Assembly: GCA_013399875.1 (NCBI GenBank)
Contig: VXAZ01006807.1
Location: 1,178,001 to 1,242,000 of the forward strand
Direction of reading: 5' to 3'
DNA from: Gymnorhina tibicen
Lineage: Eukaryota > Chordata > Aves > Passeriformes > Artamidae
Length of the DNA stretch: 64,000 nt
In this document: piece after piece, positions 1 to 12,150 of the stretch
Position numbering within the stretch: position 1 is the first letter of the stretch
How the letters are laid out: each line of letters begins with the position of its first letter
The notes under the pieces: model-generated
The model's input: the letters and a program-made list of their open reading frames with translations, nothing else
Told to the model about the DNA's origin: nothing
Database searches by the model: none
Made by a program: the position numbers and the translations under genes

Positions 1-3000
1 GGAAGATCTGCAGGTCTGATCAGTACTCTAAAAGTAATGTGCAGTGTCGAGAAATGAGATGCTGAGACACTTTGTGTCTCTCAGGAGGTAGGATGGGAGG
101 AACTGAACAGGGAGTTTTCTGAAACTGAATCCAGGCAGAGGGATAAAACAGTGAATAATAAAAAAAAAAGGAATAACAGGGACTAACATTAGCAGCTAAA
201 TACTTACGGTGGTGGGTGACTTTGACTCAGACTCAATTAATTATGACTGAAGGACATTTAGCACTTACAGGAATGGGCACATAAATTGTGTGAAACCTGG
301 GAAAACTACACCAAGGCAGCTCTAGAAAGAGTAACTCATATACAGTAAACTCAAAAGAGCTCTGAAATCAATGGACTCTGCTTTTATGCAATCAGACAAA
401 GCAGTCTTCAGCTGGACGATTTCTGTACACTAATCAAGTCATTTACAGCAGTGCTCTGCCCTCATGTCCACGACCAGCCACTGTCACTGACACAGGACTG
501 AGCTCCACATACCTCTGCTGGGAGCCATGCGGCCACTCCTGGTTTTTCACAGTAAAAACATTACTCACAAATCTCAAGTCTCTTTTCATTGACAAGACCA
601 GTATTTCTCATGTGTATGTCCCCTTTTATACTACAAAGGTGTATTACCGGAGTTTTCCTCTGTGCTGTGTACATCAAAGATCAGTTCAAATGTTACTGTG
701 ACAAGCTGCTTGCTGACAGTTGTGTATCTGAGGTTACAGACACCCTTCTGCTATTGCAGGTGAGTATTCCCCATTCAGGTCAGTGCTTGTGGCTCACGTT
801 TGATGAGACAAACCCCAGCTTCTTATGTTGTTGTCAACTCGCAGCAGACGTGTGTGCGCTGTGTGCGCTACAGAGGTTGCTAAATACTTTGACTTCCAGG
901 TTCATTCAGTTAGCATTTGGGATAAGGTTAAAATGAGCTCTTAATCTTCCAAACTCTTTTGCACAACCACGATACCCAAGAGACATGAAAATTAATTAAT
1001 AACTTTTTCTGTCCACTTGGTTCATTTTCACATGTTTCATTAATGAAATATCTTTAGGCTTCCTATACACAGTGAGCATCAGGAGATAAATGAAAGTACT
1101 AAAATGAATGAACAGGGGCTTGTTCAAAAGAGTTCACTCTTGTTAAAAGTTAACTGAGCAGGAAAGCAAAGAGAATAAATGGAACAAAGGCCTGATAAAA
1201 AGTGAATCACACTTTGTCTATTCTTGCACCTTACAAACTGGTGCTGGGATTCCAATCACAGGGAAAAACTTAATTCATATTAGTCCTCTAGAGAGATTCC
1301 ATCTCATTGTCTGGTGGGAAACACAGACTGGAAATGTAAAGCACAATAGGAATGAACAGGTGAGGTACTTGAGTGATTTTTAGTCAGCTGAAAGCTGACG
1401 TGTCCCACTCTGGTATGGGGAAAACAATTTTGGAGATAGCAACCCTGGAACCTCAGTTATAGTACTGTTCCAGGAGCTGCTGAGTTCCCTCAAAGCTATG
1501 CTGTGGCCAACAGCAGCAGCAGCAGCAGCAGCAGTAGCTCTGAGATGGGTCCTCCCAGGTGTGTTTTTTACCCAGGTGTGTTGTTCTGATGCTGAAAGAT
1601 GCAGCTCAAACTGAGCCTGAGCAATTTCCTGTCACTCACACATACGCTTTAACGTTTGTGCTTTGCGCATTCCTCTGTGAGACGTGTTTGTGAGCTGGGT
1701 GTCTCACCTCAGACTCTGCTGCCCAGGACTCATGGTGGCTATAAAAAGGTAGGCTGAAGTCAGAGTGAACCAATTATGCCAGAATAATTTTCAGGAATAA
1801 GGAGAACATTCAGTGCTGTAGTGATCACCCCAATTAATAATGGCTGCAACAGAAAACCTACTCATCAGATTAAATCAGTTCTATCTTAAGACCCCTTTGG
1901 TCCTTAAACACAGCCAGCATTACATAATATGTCCCTCTGTAGACACAATTCTGTTCAGGAAAAATACGACCTCTCTTTCCTTTAAATCAAAGTAATCATG
2001 CAATCACTTTGCCAAAGCTCAGTCTTATTAGACAGGAGCAACACAAGAGTTACAGCTACTCTAATTTCTCTGTCTGTCTATAACAGTTGCATGAAATTCA
2101 TCTGTCTGAACAAACAAATTTTGACATTGGGGTCTCAGAAATGTAAGTCATTATCAGATACTACTGTCATCTTTTCAGTATCACTGTAATTTATTTAGGA
2201 ATCTTTACATGACCATATAAATACTTACAGTAGTCTGCAGACTGGCAGAACAACACTGCTTCTCTCAGCTTTTCATAGGTGTTTCACTATGGTATAAGCC
2301 ATAACAGTCAGGAGACAGTGTATCCCTGAAAGATCTTGCCTAAAGGACAGCATTTTGATGGAGCAGGGAGGCGAGACGACACTTTTTTTTTCTATTGTCT
2401 TCTTTCAGCTTCTAATTTGTTAAAGGAAAAATGCCAATATTCTTCAAAAGTTCCAAGATAATTTCTTCCTATTTTAAAACCAGCTATATGACACTTCAAA
2501 GGGGTTCTCTACAGCTGATAACCTGCAGGAAATGACAGCAGAGGACTAATGAGATGCACTTTTTTTTTTTAAGGAGGTAGAATTCACCATTGTTTGGGGA
2601 TTTTTGCAGCAGTTCAGTCCCATCTCATCAGACAGACTAATTCTTTCTGCTCACTACCCATCAAAGCAGAACAAAAGGTATACTCCTGAACTGCAGTTCA
2701 GGTCCAGCTGGTCAGCAGAACAGGGAACAGAGAAAAGGTATTCGAATCTAATGTACTACTGTAATAGTGAGAGTCTAATAAAACAACAAATTTTAAACAC
2801 ACCTAATTATAAACACTTTAAAATAGTGCTAGGTTGCATACAACATCAGTTATCGCTAAATACAAGGATGTTACCTTCTGGATGACCATGCCAGCCTATG
2901 ACCTATGTGTTTCTTTAAGAGCCTCATGCTCTAAAAACTACGATGCATAAACATGGGTGTCTTAGAGAATCCAAATCAGAACCCAGAAAGAATCGTGCCT

Positions 3001-3689
3001 AGAAAATATCCATTTTTGGGCTGCTGCTATGTAACACATACTAACCTGCACAACAGGTGTTGTGCAACCAGTGTAATGGTGCAGCTATTTTAGCATACAC
3101 AGACCACTTATGTTTGCACAGAAAACAACATTACAGGGATAAGTACTGGCATGGACATCTGTGAGGGTTCGCTTAATGTATTTTCGAGGTGAGATACCAG
3201 AGTAAGTATCTTAGCTGTGCAGCAATGCCTAGCTCTAAGTATCCATAAGATGTTCTATGGCAGGGTGATTTGCAGAGCTATAAAGAAAATTAAGAGACGC
3301 TACATATACATAGTACAGATTTTTTTTTAAATATGTGTATGGATAAATTCTCTTTTTTTTCCCAAACTGCTTTTACCTCAATATTTTCCAAGTAATATTT
3401 CTTCATTGACCCAGGACAAAATTTTGGAATATTTTTGTAGTCCATAAATAAAGTCTGAAGTCTGTTCACCTTGCTTCTAAAAAGCTTTATTTACAATATC
3501 TGGAGTTTTTTCCATGAGAAATCATGTGAGCTTGTAATTCTCATTTTTCCAAAAAAACCCCAATCATACATCTTGGGATTTGTTTGTTTGGTTGTTTTTT
3601 TACGTACATTTGCAATTTCAAAATTGACTGTGCCCCTAACTTTTCCCTGGAATACAGAGGGAAGAAGGACAGAAGTCCAAATATTTTCC
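1..3689. other. Unique AT-rich non-coding DNA
   Basis: No recognisable gene, transposon or RNA was found in this stretch. Open frames are short (the longest is about 115 codons at 589-936) and their products are not recognisable. The only ordered sequence is a (CAG)8 run near 1.5 kb and several short A or T runs. Most likely intergenic or intronic. Confidence 0.6.
1511..1534 (+). repeat. (CAG)8 trinucleotide microsatellite
   Basis: Eight uninterrupted CAG units are followed by TAG. No long reading frame spans the run, so it is not evidence of a polyglutamine or polyserine tract. It is a candidate length-polymorphic locus. Confidence 0.9.
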
Positions 3690-3746
3690 ATAGAAAGACA
3701 GATTCATTAAGGTTGGGAAAGACCTTTAAGATCATCAAGTCCATGA
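3690..3746 (-). mobile_element. CR1 LINE 3'-end fragment, minus strand
   Basis: The stretch reads ATTCATTAAGGTTGGGAAAG, then a GATCATCAAGTCC motif. In reverse complement this is the end of an avian CR1 3' UTR of the subtype whose tail contains GACCTTTAAGATCATC. Only about 55 bases survive. It lies about 50 bases from a second CR1 end in the opposite orientation, with the two 3' termini facing outward. The subfamily cannot be fixed from so short a piece. Confidence 0.7.
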
Positions 3747-3799
3747 ATAAAAAGGACAGAAATCAGCTGTTAAAAACACTTAGTGCTTCTAAATATCCT

Positions 3800-3895
3800 G
3801 CTCTTGTGGAATGTGTCCCTGCCCATGGCAAGGGGCTTGAACTAGATGATCTTTAAGGTCCCTTCCAACCCAAACCATTCTATGATTCTGTGATG
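3800..3895 (+). mobile_element. CR1 LINE 3'-end fragment, plus strand
   Basis: It contains the CR1 3' UTR signature: GTGTCCCTGCCCATGGCA, then a GATGATCTTTAAGGTCCC core, then CCAACCCAAACCATTC and the terminal ATTCTATGA-like octamers (TATGATTCTGTGATGA). About 95 bases remain, so it is strongly 5'-truncated, which is usual for CR1. The open frame that runs through it is the 3' UTR and not a gene. Confidence 0.92.
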
Positions 3896-4309
3896 AAAAT
3901 ATGCTACGGTAGTGATATTGCCATTATACAACATCATTAAATACCACCTTACAGCCATTAGAAAGACAGTTGTAGTACTCTTGAAAGTATTCAGCCACCT
4001 AAAGGAGGGCTCCCACTGTGATACATTAGACATTAATTAATCTAACTCTTATTTTGAGGAACAGCACATGAACATTGCCACCACACTGACAGAGAGCAGT
4101 ACATATCAGAAGAACATGTCAGTATTGTGTTTCTCCCCCTTACAAAAAAAAGTAAATTGGCGAGTTTAATGGAAAAAATGTGTTAATTTTGACAAAGTAC
4201 TTCCACTAGGGCCCTTAGAGAAACCACTGCTTTAGGTCCCTATTCACAGAGCAAAGTCAAAAAGCTTCAATACAAAAAGCCACAGAAATGGGGCTCCCTG
4301 AGATGTGAG

Positions 4310-4800
4310 AAGAAAACCAGGCAGAACTGAGAAGTTGTTCTCACCCAAAAGTCACCTCTTCTGCAACTCTGTAGCAGAGAAGTTTCTCTGCCCTTCAAGG
4401 TTCAACACACCTGGCTTAGGCAGGGCCACAGGTAATGTCCTGTGGAATCAGCACAGGAAGCTCACTCCTCAGCAGTTCTGCTTCTCCGCAGCAGCCACCC
4501 TGCCAGACCAGCCCTCCTTCTTGGGAGCAGAGGACTTGCTACTTCATTTCTCCCAGTCTGATTACTGGGAGACATCCAAAGCTGGCACCACTGCCCTGCC
4601 ACCACTGGGCCGGGTGGCTCAGGCGTCCCTCAGGACAGTGGGCAAGAACATCACCTGTCACCTTGCATGGCCCTAGCCAGATCCAAAATGAGCATCAAGA
4701 GCATCCAGCCCATCACTGTGGCTTGGATGGTGCTTGGTGCTGCCTGCACTGTCAATTGTGCACCATGGGGAGGGGAAAGCATGGAAAAAGATTTTGTTAA
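4310..4800. other. GC-richer block with overlapping open frames, unknown
   Basis: Base composition rises clearly above that of the flanks. Plus-strand frames of 123 codons (4305-4676) and 121 codons (4435-4800) overlap in different frames. Neither product is recognisable: they are rich in Ser, Pro and Cys without an ordered domain. Overlapping frames in several phases are expected when high GC lowers stop frequency, so this is more likely GC-rich non-coding DNA or an old decayed insertion than a gene. Confidence 0.3.
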
Positions 4801-7800
4801 TAACCCTGCAGAAAGCAGCACAATCTCTTTCTTTAACAAATGTGTTACACTTCCAGAAAAATTACTCGTTTTCTCCAGTCAAACTAGATTAATTTTCCTT
4901 TAAAGCTATTTTAGTTTGCTCAAGGCATCTTAAGCACCCTGTGTAAATGAATTAGGAATGACAGTTTCTCCAGTAAGGGGATAGGTGACCATGTTCTTTT
5001 CTTGTAGAGTACATACTTTGTGGGAACAAAGAATAAAAGCCAGCATGTTATCTGTATGCATGCTATTTAAATGGCTCTCTCCCCTTGCTTTGTGAGAGTT
5101 TAACATTCCCAGTGATGTGTGGAGAAACTCTGAGACATAAAAATGGGACTACAGATAACATAGAATTACTTCTCAGCAACAAATGCATGTCTGCCAGTCT
5201 ATAGATGTGCTAAGTAAAGCACAGTGGAATTTTGCAAACAAATTTACAGCATGTCAAAAGCTTCAGTGAGAAAGCAGACTGAGCAATGCTCTGTAATAAT
5301 GGTACCTGTCCAAGGGTGCTCTGCCTGTGTTGCAGGACATCTACTGCTGCACAAGGACACAAATCTTAACACCTTAAATCAGACAGATAGTTATTTGTTC
5401 AACAAAATTTTCCTGGCTACCATTATCTTGTAATTCTATGACCTTTTTTATGCCTTTGAGAGAGATCCAGTAATTAAACCAGACTTAAGAAGTTCTAACT
5501 GTGGATCGTTTTTTCCTAGGTAAAGGAGATTTCTGCTTATTTTAGAATATTAAATAAATACTTAAGTCTTAATTCCAAATTTATTTAAGTTTAGACTGCA
5601 TGGGATAAAGCATCCCCTGTGTCTCTTCTTGTGATACACAATAAAATGCATGATAGGCTCTCTCTCAGCATCTACAAGACAAGCTAATAACATGGCCAGA
5701 TATCCTGGACTGATGGGCATCCCCCAGGACCAGGACATGCAAGAAGGAGCACACAAGGCAATGACATGAGAATTTTGCAGTGTGCTGTGAGGCTGAGATG
5801 TGAATCAAGTTATCAGGGAGGCTCTGGGGCTGGCAAAGCAGGCTGGGAAACAATTTTCAATTTTGTTCCTTTCAAACCAAGTGAAGGAGAACAGCTTCTG
5901 CTAAGAGCTAAACAAACTTCTGGAAAGTATTTATGTGCCCGGTTTGAGGTTTACCAGCCCCTGTTCTAATCAAGGGATTTAGGTTTCTTGTGGCTGATGC
6001 TTTAGTTATGGAGTTACTCATTGCAGAAAGCCGTTGCCTTGGTAGCTGGGTGACCCAGGGGGTTAATAAAGTGAATTTCCACCCCAGAGATCTGTGATTC
6101 ATGCTTGGCTTAACAGACAGCAGTAAATGAGTTTGGTGGTCTCAAACTAGCCCACAGACTCACTGTAAAATCCCAGCATCATTTTAAAGGAATTTATCAC
6201 AGATGGGATTTTCTATTCATAAGAGAACTAAGACTGGAATAATAGGGTTATGTTTCAGGGCAGGATGAGAGGCCATTAAGTAATCCTAGTATATTATTAA
6301 GTAATGTAAGTTTAAATACATGTGCATAAAATGTCTGGAATTAAATAAAAAAATAAATTAATTCCATTATGAGTTTAACTTTTGACCAAATAGTTGCAAG
6401 GAAAAAGTGAAAAAAAAAGCCTTTCCCATGGAGTGTTGAAGACAGTGCTATTCCACTAAGTATGCAGGGAAAGCTACAGCTCTCCAGGAACAATAGTATC
6501 ACTCCTTGTGGAAATGCAGTCCTTTAGAAGTGTTTGAAACAGTTGTTTTTAAATTTAGTCCTACAAAGATAATTAACTCGTTCATGCCAAGATGTGCGAT
6601 GTTTTTTAAATATTTCTGTCAATGACAGTCCTTAAATACTTCTCAAGAGGTTAAAGGTTTAAAACTCACTGTGGAATGTTATCATTAGCCCACAGATATA
6701 CCACCTTCTGAGGGCAATGTGTACTTTAGTCTCAGGTTCCTTAGCTCACTTAACGTTGTGCATCACGCCAGAAGCAAGAACTGTAGAAAAGCTTTTCACA
6801 GATGAGACAATTCCAGAACAACATCAATATCCTGACAGAAACAGTGCTTTTGCCTCTTTTGGGGGGAAGTACATCTCATACACTCAACATTTAGTTTTCT
6901 GCTCTCCAAAGGGGCAGAAAGAAGGTTGGACTATGTTTTGCCTCTGCCGATAGCTCTGGCTAGATCACAAGCTGATGTAAATCAGCATCATTCTGCTGCA
7001 GTCTTTACCTTCCAGCTGAGGATCTGAATCTTTACTTACTCCCTCAGCCAGTGAGAAGTGGAGTCCAGAGCTGTCAGAGGGCCATCACTGGGCAGGTTTA
7101 TCAAAAAATCCAACAGACTGTAGTACATTTTCTCTTTATAAAGTATAAACAGCCCATATGTTTATGGATGACAGTGGTACTGGGAAAGAGGTGAGAGGGA
7201 GAGATGTGGGGAGCGACAAATAGACTGTAAATTAAAATTAACTGCATCAGAAACTTGAAGGAAAGATACAAGTTGGGTCCTGTGCGTAGAAAATATCTTA
7301 TTGCAGTCAAGCCTGACCCCGTTCCTTGAAAAGCATTTCTCTGATTTGTTCAGGTCACAAGTGGGATGGAAATGAGCCTCCGTACTGCTTCTTCACACAT
7401 CCGGATTTAATAGACTTTTTTCCACTGATAAAAGACCACTAATGAGTTCATTTTCAAGCTATTAAATTGGCTAGAATAGCTAGTTCTGCTGATGATTGCA
7501 CAGAGACCTGACGGTCACAGTGGGTTTTGTCTTTGGCTGTTAACCGTTTGCTGTCTCGCAATACAAATGTTTAACTAGAAAAGGAAGGGAAACCAAGCAA
7601 AAGAAACCTTGCCCTGTCCCTTGCTGCCCACCCATCTCTTTGTTCTACCCCTTCCATTTTGTGACTCTGTGTGTTTCTCAGATGCCTTTAAACACAAATA
7701 CTTCCTTCCCAGAGAGCTGCCGTACTAGCAACACCTTGTGATCCAAACAATTAGAAGCACATTCACGACAACATTTGACTTTGGTTTTGGTTGAGAGCAC

Positions 7801-9489
7801 AATTAGTATTTTCCTTTGTTCACTGAAATGTTTTAATTCAGAGTACAATAGTTCCTTCACTGGATATCATATGCATTTTTTGACTGGTCTGAAGCCTGTG
7901 TCCTTACAAAATGCACATGTGGACTGCCCAAAGTTACACACTGCAGCCTGAAGTCTTAAGGGAACAACTTACTTCTTTAGCCATGATTGCAATTACGGTA
8001 ACGCTAAGTGATTTCTCTTTTGGTTTAGATACATATCCCTTGCAGTATCATGCAGTCCATCAGACTTTTACAGGCAAACAATTAACTGCACAGCTGCTTG
8101 GTGCTGTAACCTCTGCCCCCAGCGCCTGGGGGAGCAGGAACAGGTTTGCCTGACACTTGACAGCACCATCTCTTTCTGTTCAGAGAAACTGTTAATGTAA
8201 TTGTGTGGCATACATTAGAAATTGTTTTGACCTCAGTGTTTAATATGTATATATCTCCAGTCCAAGGAGAAGAGAAATAGCAGCCGAAGGGGGAAAGGCA
8301 GTGACATCGTGTAACATTTTGGTACATGGGCCAGTAAGGAACAGATTCACAGACATCTTTGGAGAGAAACAGCAAAACATATGAAAATGTAAGGTATCCC
8401 ACCATTGTCTTCACAAACTTTGCTCCCAAATATTGGTGTATCAAGTGTTGATCATTTTGTCAGAGCTTAACCAGTAAGTCACAGTCTGCACTTCCTAAAA
8501 GAGGACAATTTGAAGCTACTTTTATTTTTTTCTTTAATTGCCTGGCTGCAGCCACACTCTGTCTATTCACAGCATCCCTTGAAAGGGGCCTGCAATCAAT
8601 CACCTCATCCAGAATGAGTTGCCACACAAGTGATGTGTCAGTGTCACGGGCTGTTTGTTTGGCTGTACACAACCACGCTGCCTGCAGAGCAGTCACAGCC
8701 TGGAGTCTTCCCTACAAAACAGAGCAAGTATTTAAAATCAGCCTTTTGTCAATTAAAATCTTCACTCAGAGATTTAATTCACTCTGTTAAAAGCACCAGA
8801 AGGCAACTTCCCCTTAATGGAAATATTACTTACCTCTTCAAAGATTTCAATCTAGTATCTCCTGTTGGAACAAAGTTGTGCAAGTTTAAATTTATCTAAA
8901 GGCAAAAAAAATCTTATCTTGTAAATATTTGTAACTGCATCTCAGAAGAATGATTTTTGAAGCTGAACATCTAGTCAGCACCAAAATGATGGTGATCTTA
9001 TTATGAACATGGCAACAAGAAGTCACAGAACTTTAAATGTAATTATGTTCCTGACTCCATTTCGGATGTGTTAAATTTTTGTGCTGCCTAATTCCAAACA
9101 TCAAGAATCTGCTGATATTTCTGTTCAGTTAAATTCTACTCTCTATGTAATGATGCAAGTTACTTGTGGATAATTAGTTGAAACTAAACTGTAGTTTAGA
9201 ATAAGTTGACACAGGAAGAATATATTTCATTTCAAAGAAAAGGAAAATCACCTCTGAACCAAAAGCATTGTATATAAGAACCTTCAGTAGACAAGAAAAA
9301 AATGTTGACTGGAAGAAAAGATGGCTACAAACTGGAGAGCTGAAAAAAAAAGAGTAAATTAAAAATCAAAATGCACTATTTTTTCATCATTTCTCAATGC
9401 ACACCTAAAGACCCTACTTCTGAAGAACCTTTGTCAAACATTGGAGCATCCACTTAATTCCCCACAAATGGTAATTTTCTAAGTTATGC

Positions 9490-9697
9490 AGGCTCACCTC
9501 ACAAAAGCCACTTCTTCTGTGACCTGCTTACTCAGAATGCAAAGCAGGGCCCCCTGCCCACCGCTCTCAGAGCTGACAGACTTGTGCTCGGAGCGAGCAG
9601 CCAGCGCGGCTGGGCTTGGCTTTCCTGCCGTGTGAAAGCAGTTGCAGGAGAGAGTCTGGATCACGCTGGAGCAGACAGCAGTGTCTGTCATTCTGAG
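9490..9697 (+). promoter_or_regulatory. Candidate CpG-bearing first exon ending at a strong splice donor
   Basis: This 200-base block is GC-richer than its flanks and holds a local cluster of CpG dinucleotides, including GCTCGGAGCGAGCAGCCAGC. It ends at GAG followed by GTGAGTCC, a near-consensus 5' splice site (exon end at 9697). A second consensus donor, CAG then GTAAGTTA, follows at 9874/9875. There is no convincing coding frame, so if transcribed it would be a non-coding or 5' UTR exon. No clear TATA element was seen. This is inference from composition and splice-site match only. Confidence 0.25.
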
Positions 9698-12128
9698 GTG
9701 AGTCCTGAGTACTACAGTATTTTACGATGAATCTCAGTCACGAGGCAAGCACTGTTCAACAGAGGTAAAACACGTGGCTGCTTCTCTAATGCCTGTTAAA
9801 GAACGGGTTTGGCACAGCGAGGCTTTTTATCAGAGAACCTGTTACAGACAGAGAACAGTCTGAGCAATACTCAGGTAAGTTACACTGGAGGAGCTTTTAT
9901 AGCTGACTACTTAAAATGCATGGCAATTCTATATGGACATTTCCAAAGTGAATTCAGCTAAATCCAGTGAAGACCTCTTTCACTTTGAATAAGGGAGTTA
10001 CATCATATAGTTTAACAATGCAGTTTAAATTAACACTTTTAGGCAACTTGAATTCAAATTTTGTAGTGAATGCTGTATAGGCAAAACACATATTCCAGTT
10101 CTAGCAGTGCACTGTAGCAATGAAGTTTAACAGGTGAGCAAGATTTCTGTCTCCATGACAATATTGCTTAGGTTTTCTGAATAAATCCTAAATGGTATTT
10201 AGTTTTTAGCAATTCAATGCAAGAGATACTATTTAAAGTAATGGTTAGGACTGGAGTCTTGCCTTACTGTACAGGTCAAGAAATGTGGTCAAAGGTTGTA
10301 GACTTCAACTTCTGACCACCAAAGGTAAAATTCAGGAAAGAAACTGGAAAAGGTCAGTGAAAGCATTGACCAAGAAAGGTAGCATTACCGAAACAGTGTG
10401 GCTATTGCGACTAGCCTCAGCTATTCTGAGACAGACAAAATGCTCACCATCAAGAAGCCATCAATACACATCGCACTAGGAGTCCTGTCTGGCAGCCTCA
10501 ATTCCCAGCCCTTGTGTTACAGGTTAATAATTCATCTCCTCTCACCAGTCAGATTGTACCTTGACTCTAAGCCAATTTATAACAAATGCTATTATTAAAT
10601 CACAAAAACCTCAAGTTAATCTAATGTTTAAGAAGATAGATAACCGAGTGCTGATGCAAAATTTTCTCTTTTCCTCTGGACTTTTCAAGGATTCGCAGTT
10701 TTCAAAGCTCTTTTCTTCTGATGTACAGGTGTTGCTGAACAATACCTGAGCTGGATTATTCTTGATGCAAAACAAGGCATGATTATTTTTAAGAATGAAA
10801 TACAAGGAAACCCTAGAAATTTCATTTGCATGTAATCAGCATCCATTTCCCACAAATGCAATGCCCAGTCAACTGGAAGAAAAATGACTTTTAAAAGCAG
10901 GTGCTCTTTCTAATTATTGTTGATTCGAGCAAGTTATTAATGCTTACGTGCACCCAGGTTTACACTAATGTAACCTTGATTGCCTGTCAGCAGATTCCTG
11001 ATACAGAAGAGTACCTTTTGGTTTAGTCCCCAAAACGGGAGTTTATAGCTCAAATCAGCTAGTCCTGCTCTTGTATGAATAGCAGGTTACACCTTATCAT
11101 ACAAAGCTGATAGCCAAGATAAGAATAGACCCCAGCCTGCCCGGCTGTTGCAGCGTGGAGGGAGGGTGCCATATGAACAGAATAGCAATGGTTAAATGTG
11201 CACAGAGAACTCTGAAATATTCAAGTTGTTTATTTCTCCAGGCTTACAAATTTGATTACCATGGAGCACAAAGCTATTAAAAATATGACCTTTCATACTG
11301 TACAAGTTGGCAAAAAGCCAAATAATAACTTTGTTTGATTTGGGTAGTATGATAGAGTGCCTATTCAGCTGGAAATAAAATTACTTTTCTTTGCAGGAAA
11401 TTATACCTGGAAGACTAAATGTCCATCATGAACATAACACACATATGGAGTCATTAATTCAGACTCATGGCAGCCACTCTCAGAGAAGTAAAGGGACAAT
11501 GTTTTTCGGTATAGCAGAAAAATACGCAGATTTCTAATGCTTGTCTGGAATTTGCTCTGTGATGTGGACAAGAGAAATAAGTGCTGATAATAAGTGGTAA
11601 GACAGAAGAAAACCCAGGTTGTGTAACTAGTATGGCACAGATAGTTCACAATTCCTTGTCTTGAACAAGCAGTTCTATTTTTATGCTTTTTGATATGCGA
11701 ACAAAGGGAAAATATGAATCCTATGCTGATGTTAGATAGATAGACATTTGATCTGACAAAACCTCTCATTAGTGCTTCCACTAATACCAATGACAAAACT
11801 AATAGATTTCAGTCCAGTAAGGAGTGAAATTAAGAAGATACGCATAGAAGAAAAAATGTTTGGATAGCCCTCTTCTTTTCAGGTGTGCTACACTGAAATC
11901 CATGGAAAAAAAAATCCCAAGAAGACAGAAAATGGTAGGTGATAGGAAAGAAAATTATCATTTCAGCTTCCAGGTATCTTTGGCATTAAAGATGTCTTCT
12001 ACTTTAATTAGACTAGAATGACACATGACAAATACCACCCTTGAAAAAAAAATCCTGCGTAATTAAATTTTCCCCTTACTCAAAACACTTTGATTAATTG
12101 TTTGGCTGACTTCTATGGGTTTTGCTGA

Positions 12129-12150
12129 TTATTTATTTATTTGTTTATTT
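12129..12150 (+). repeat. Short (TTTA)n/(TTTG)n microsatellite
   Basis: About five tetranucleotide units of the TTTA/TTTG type are followed by GTGGGGGC. It is a simple-sequence repeat with no coding significance. Confidence 0.75.

Noticed and set aside
1511..1534. (CAG)8 as part of a polyglutamine gene
   Set aside because: No frame carries it in a long coding context.
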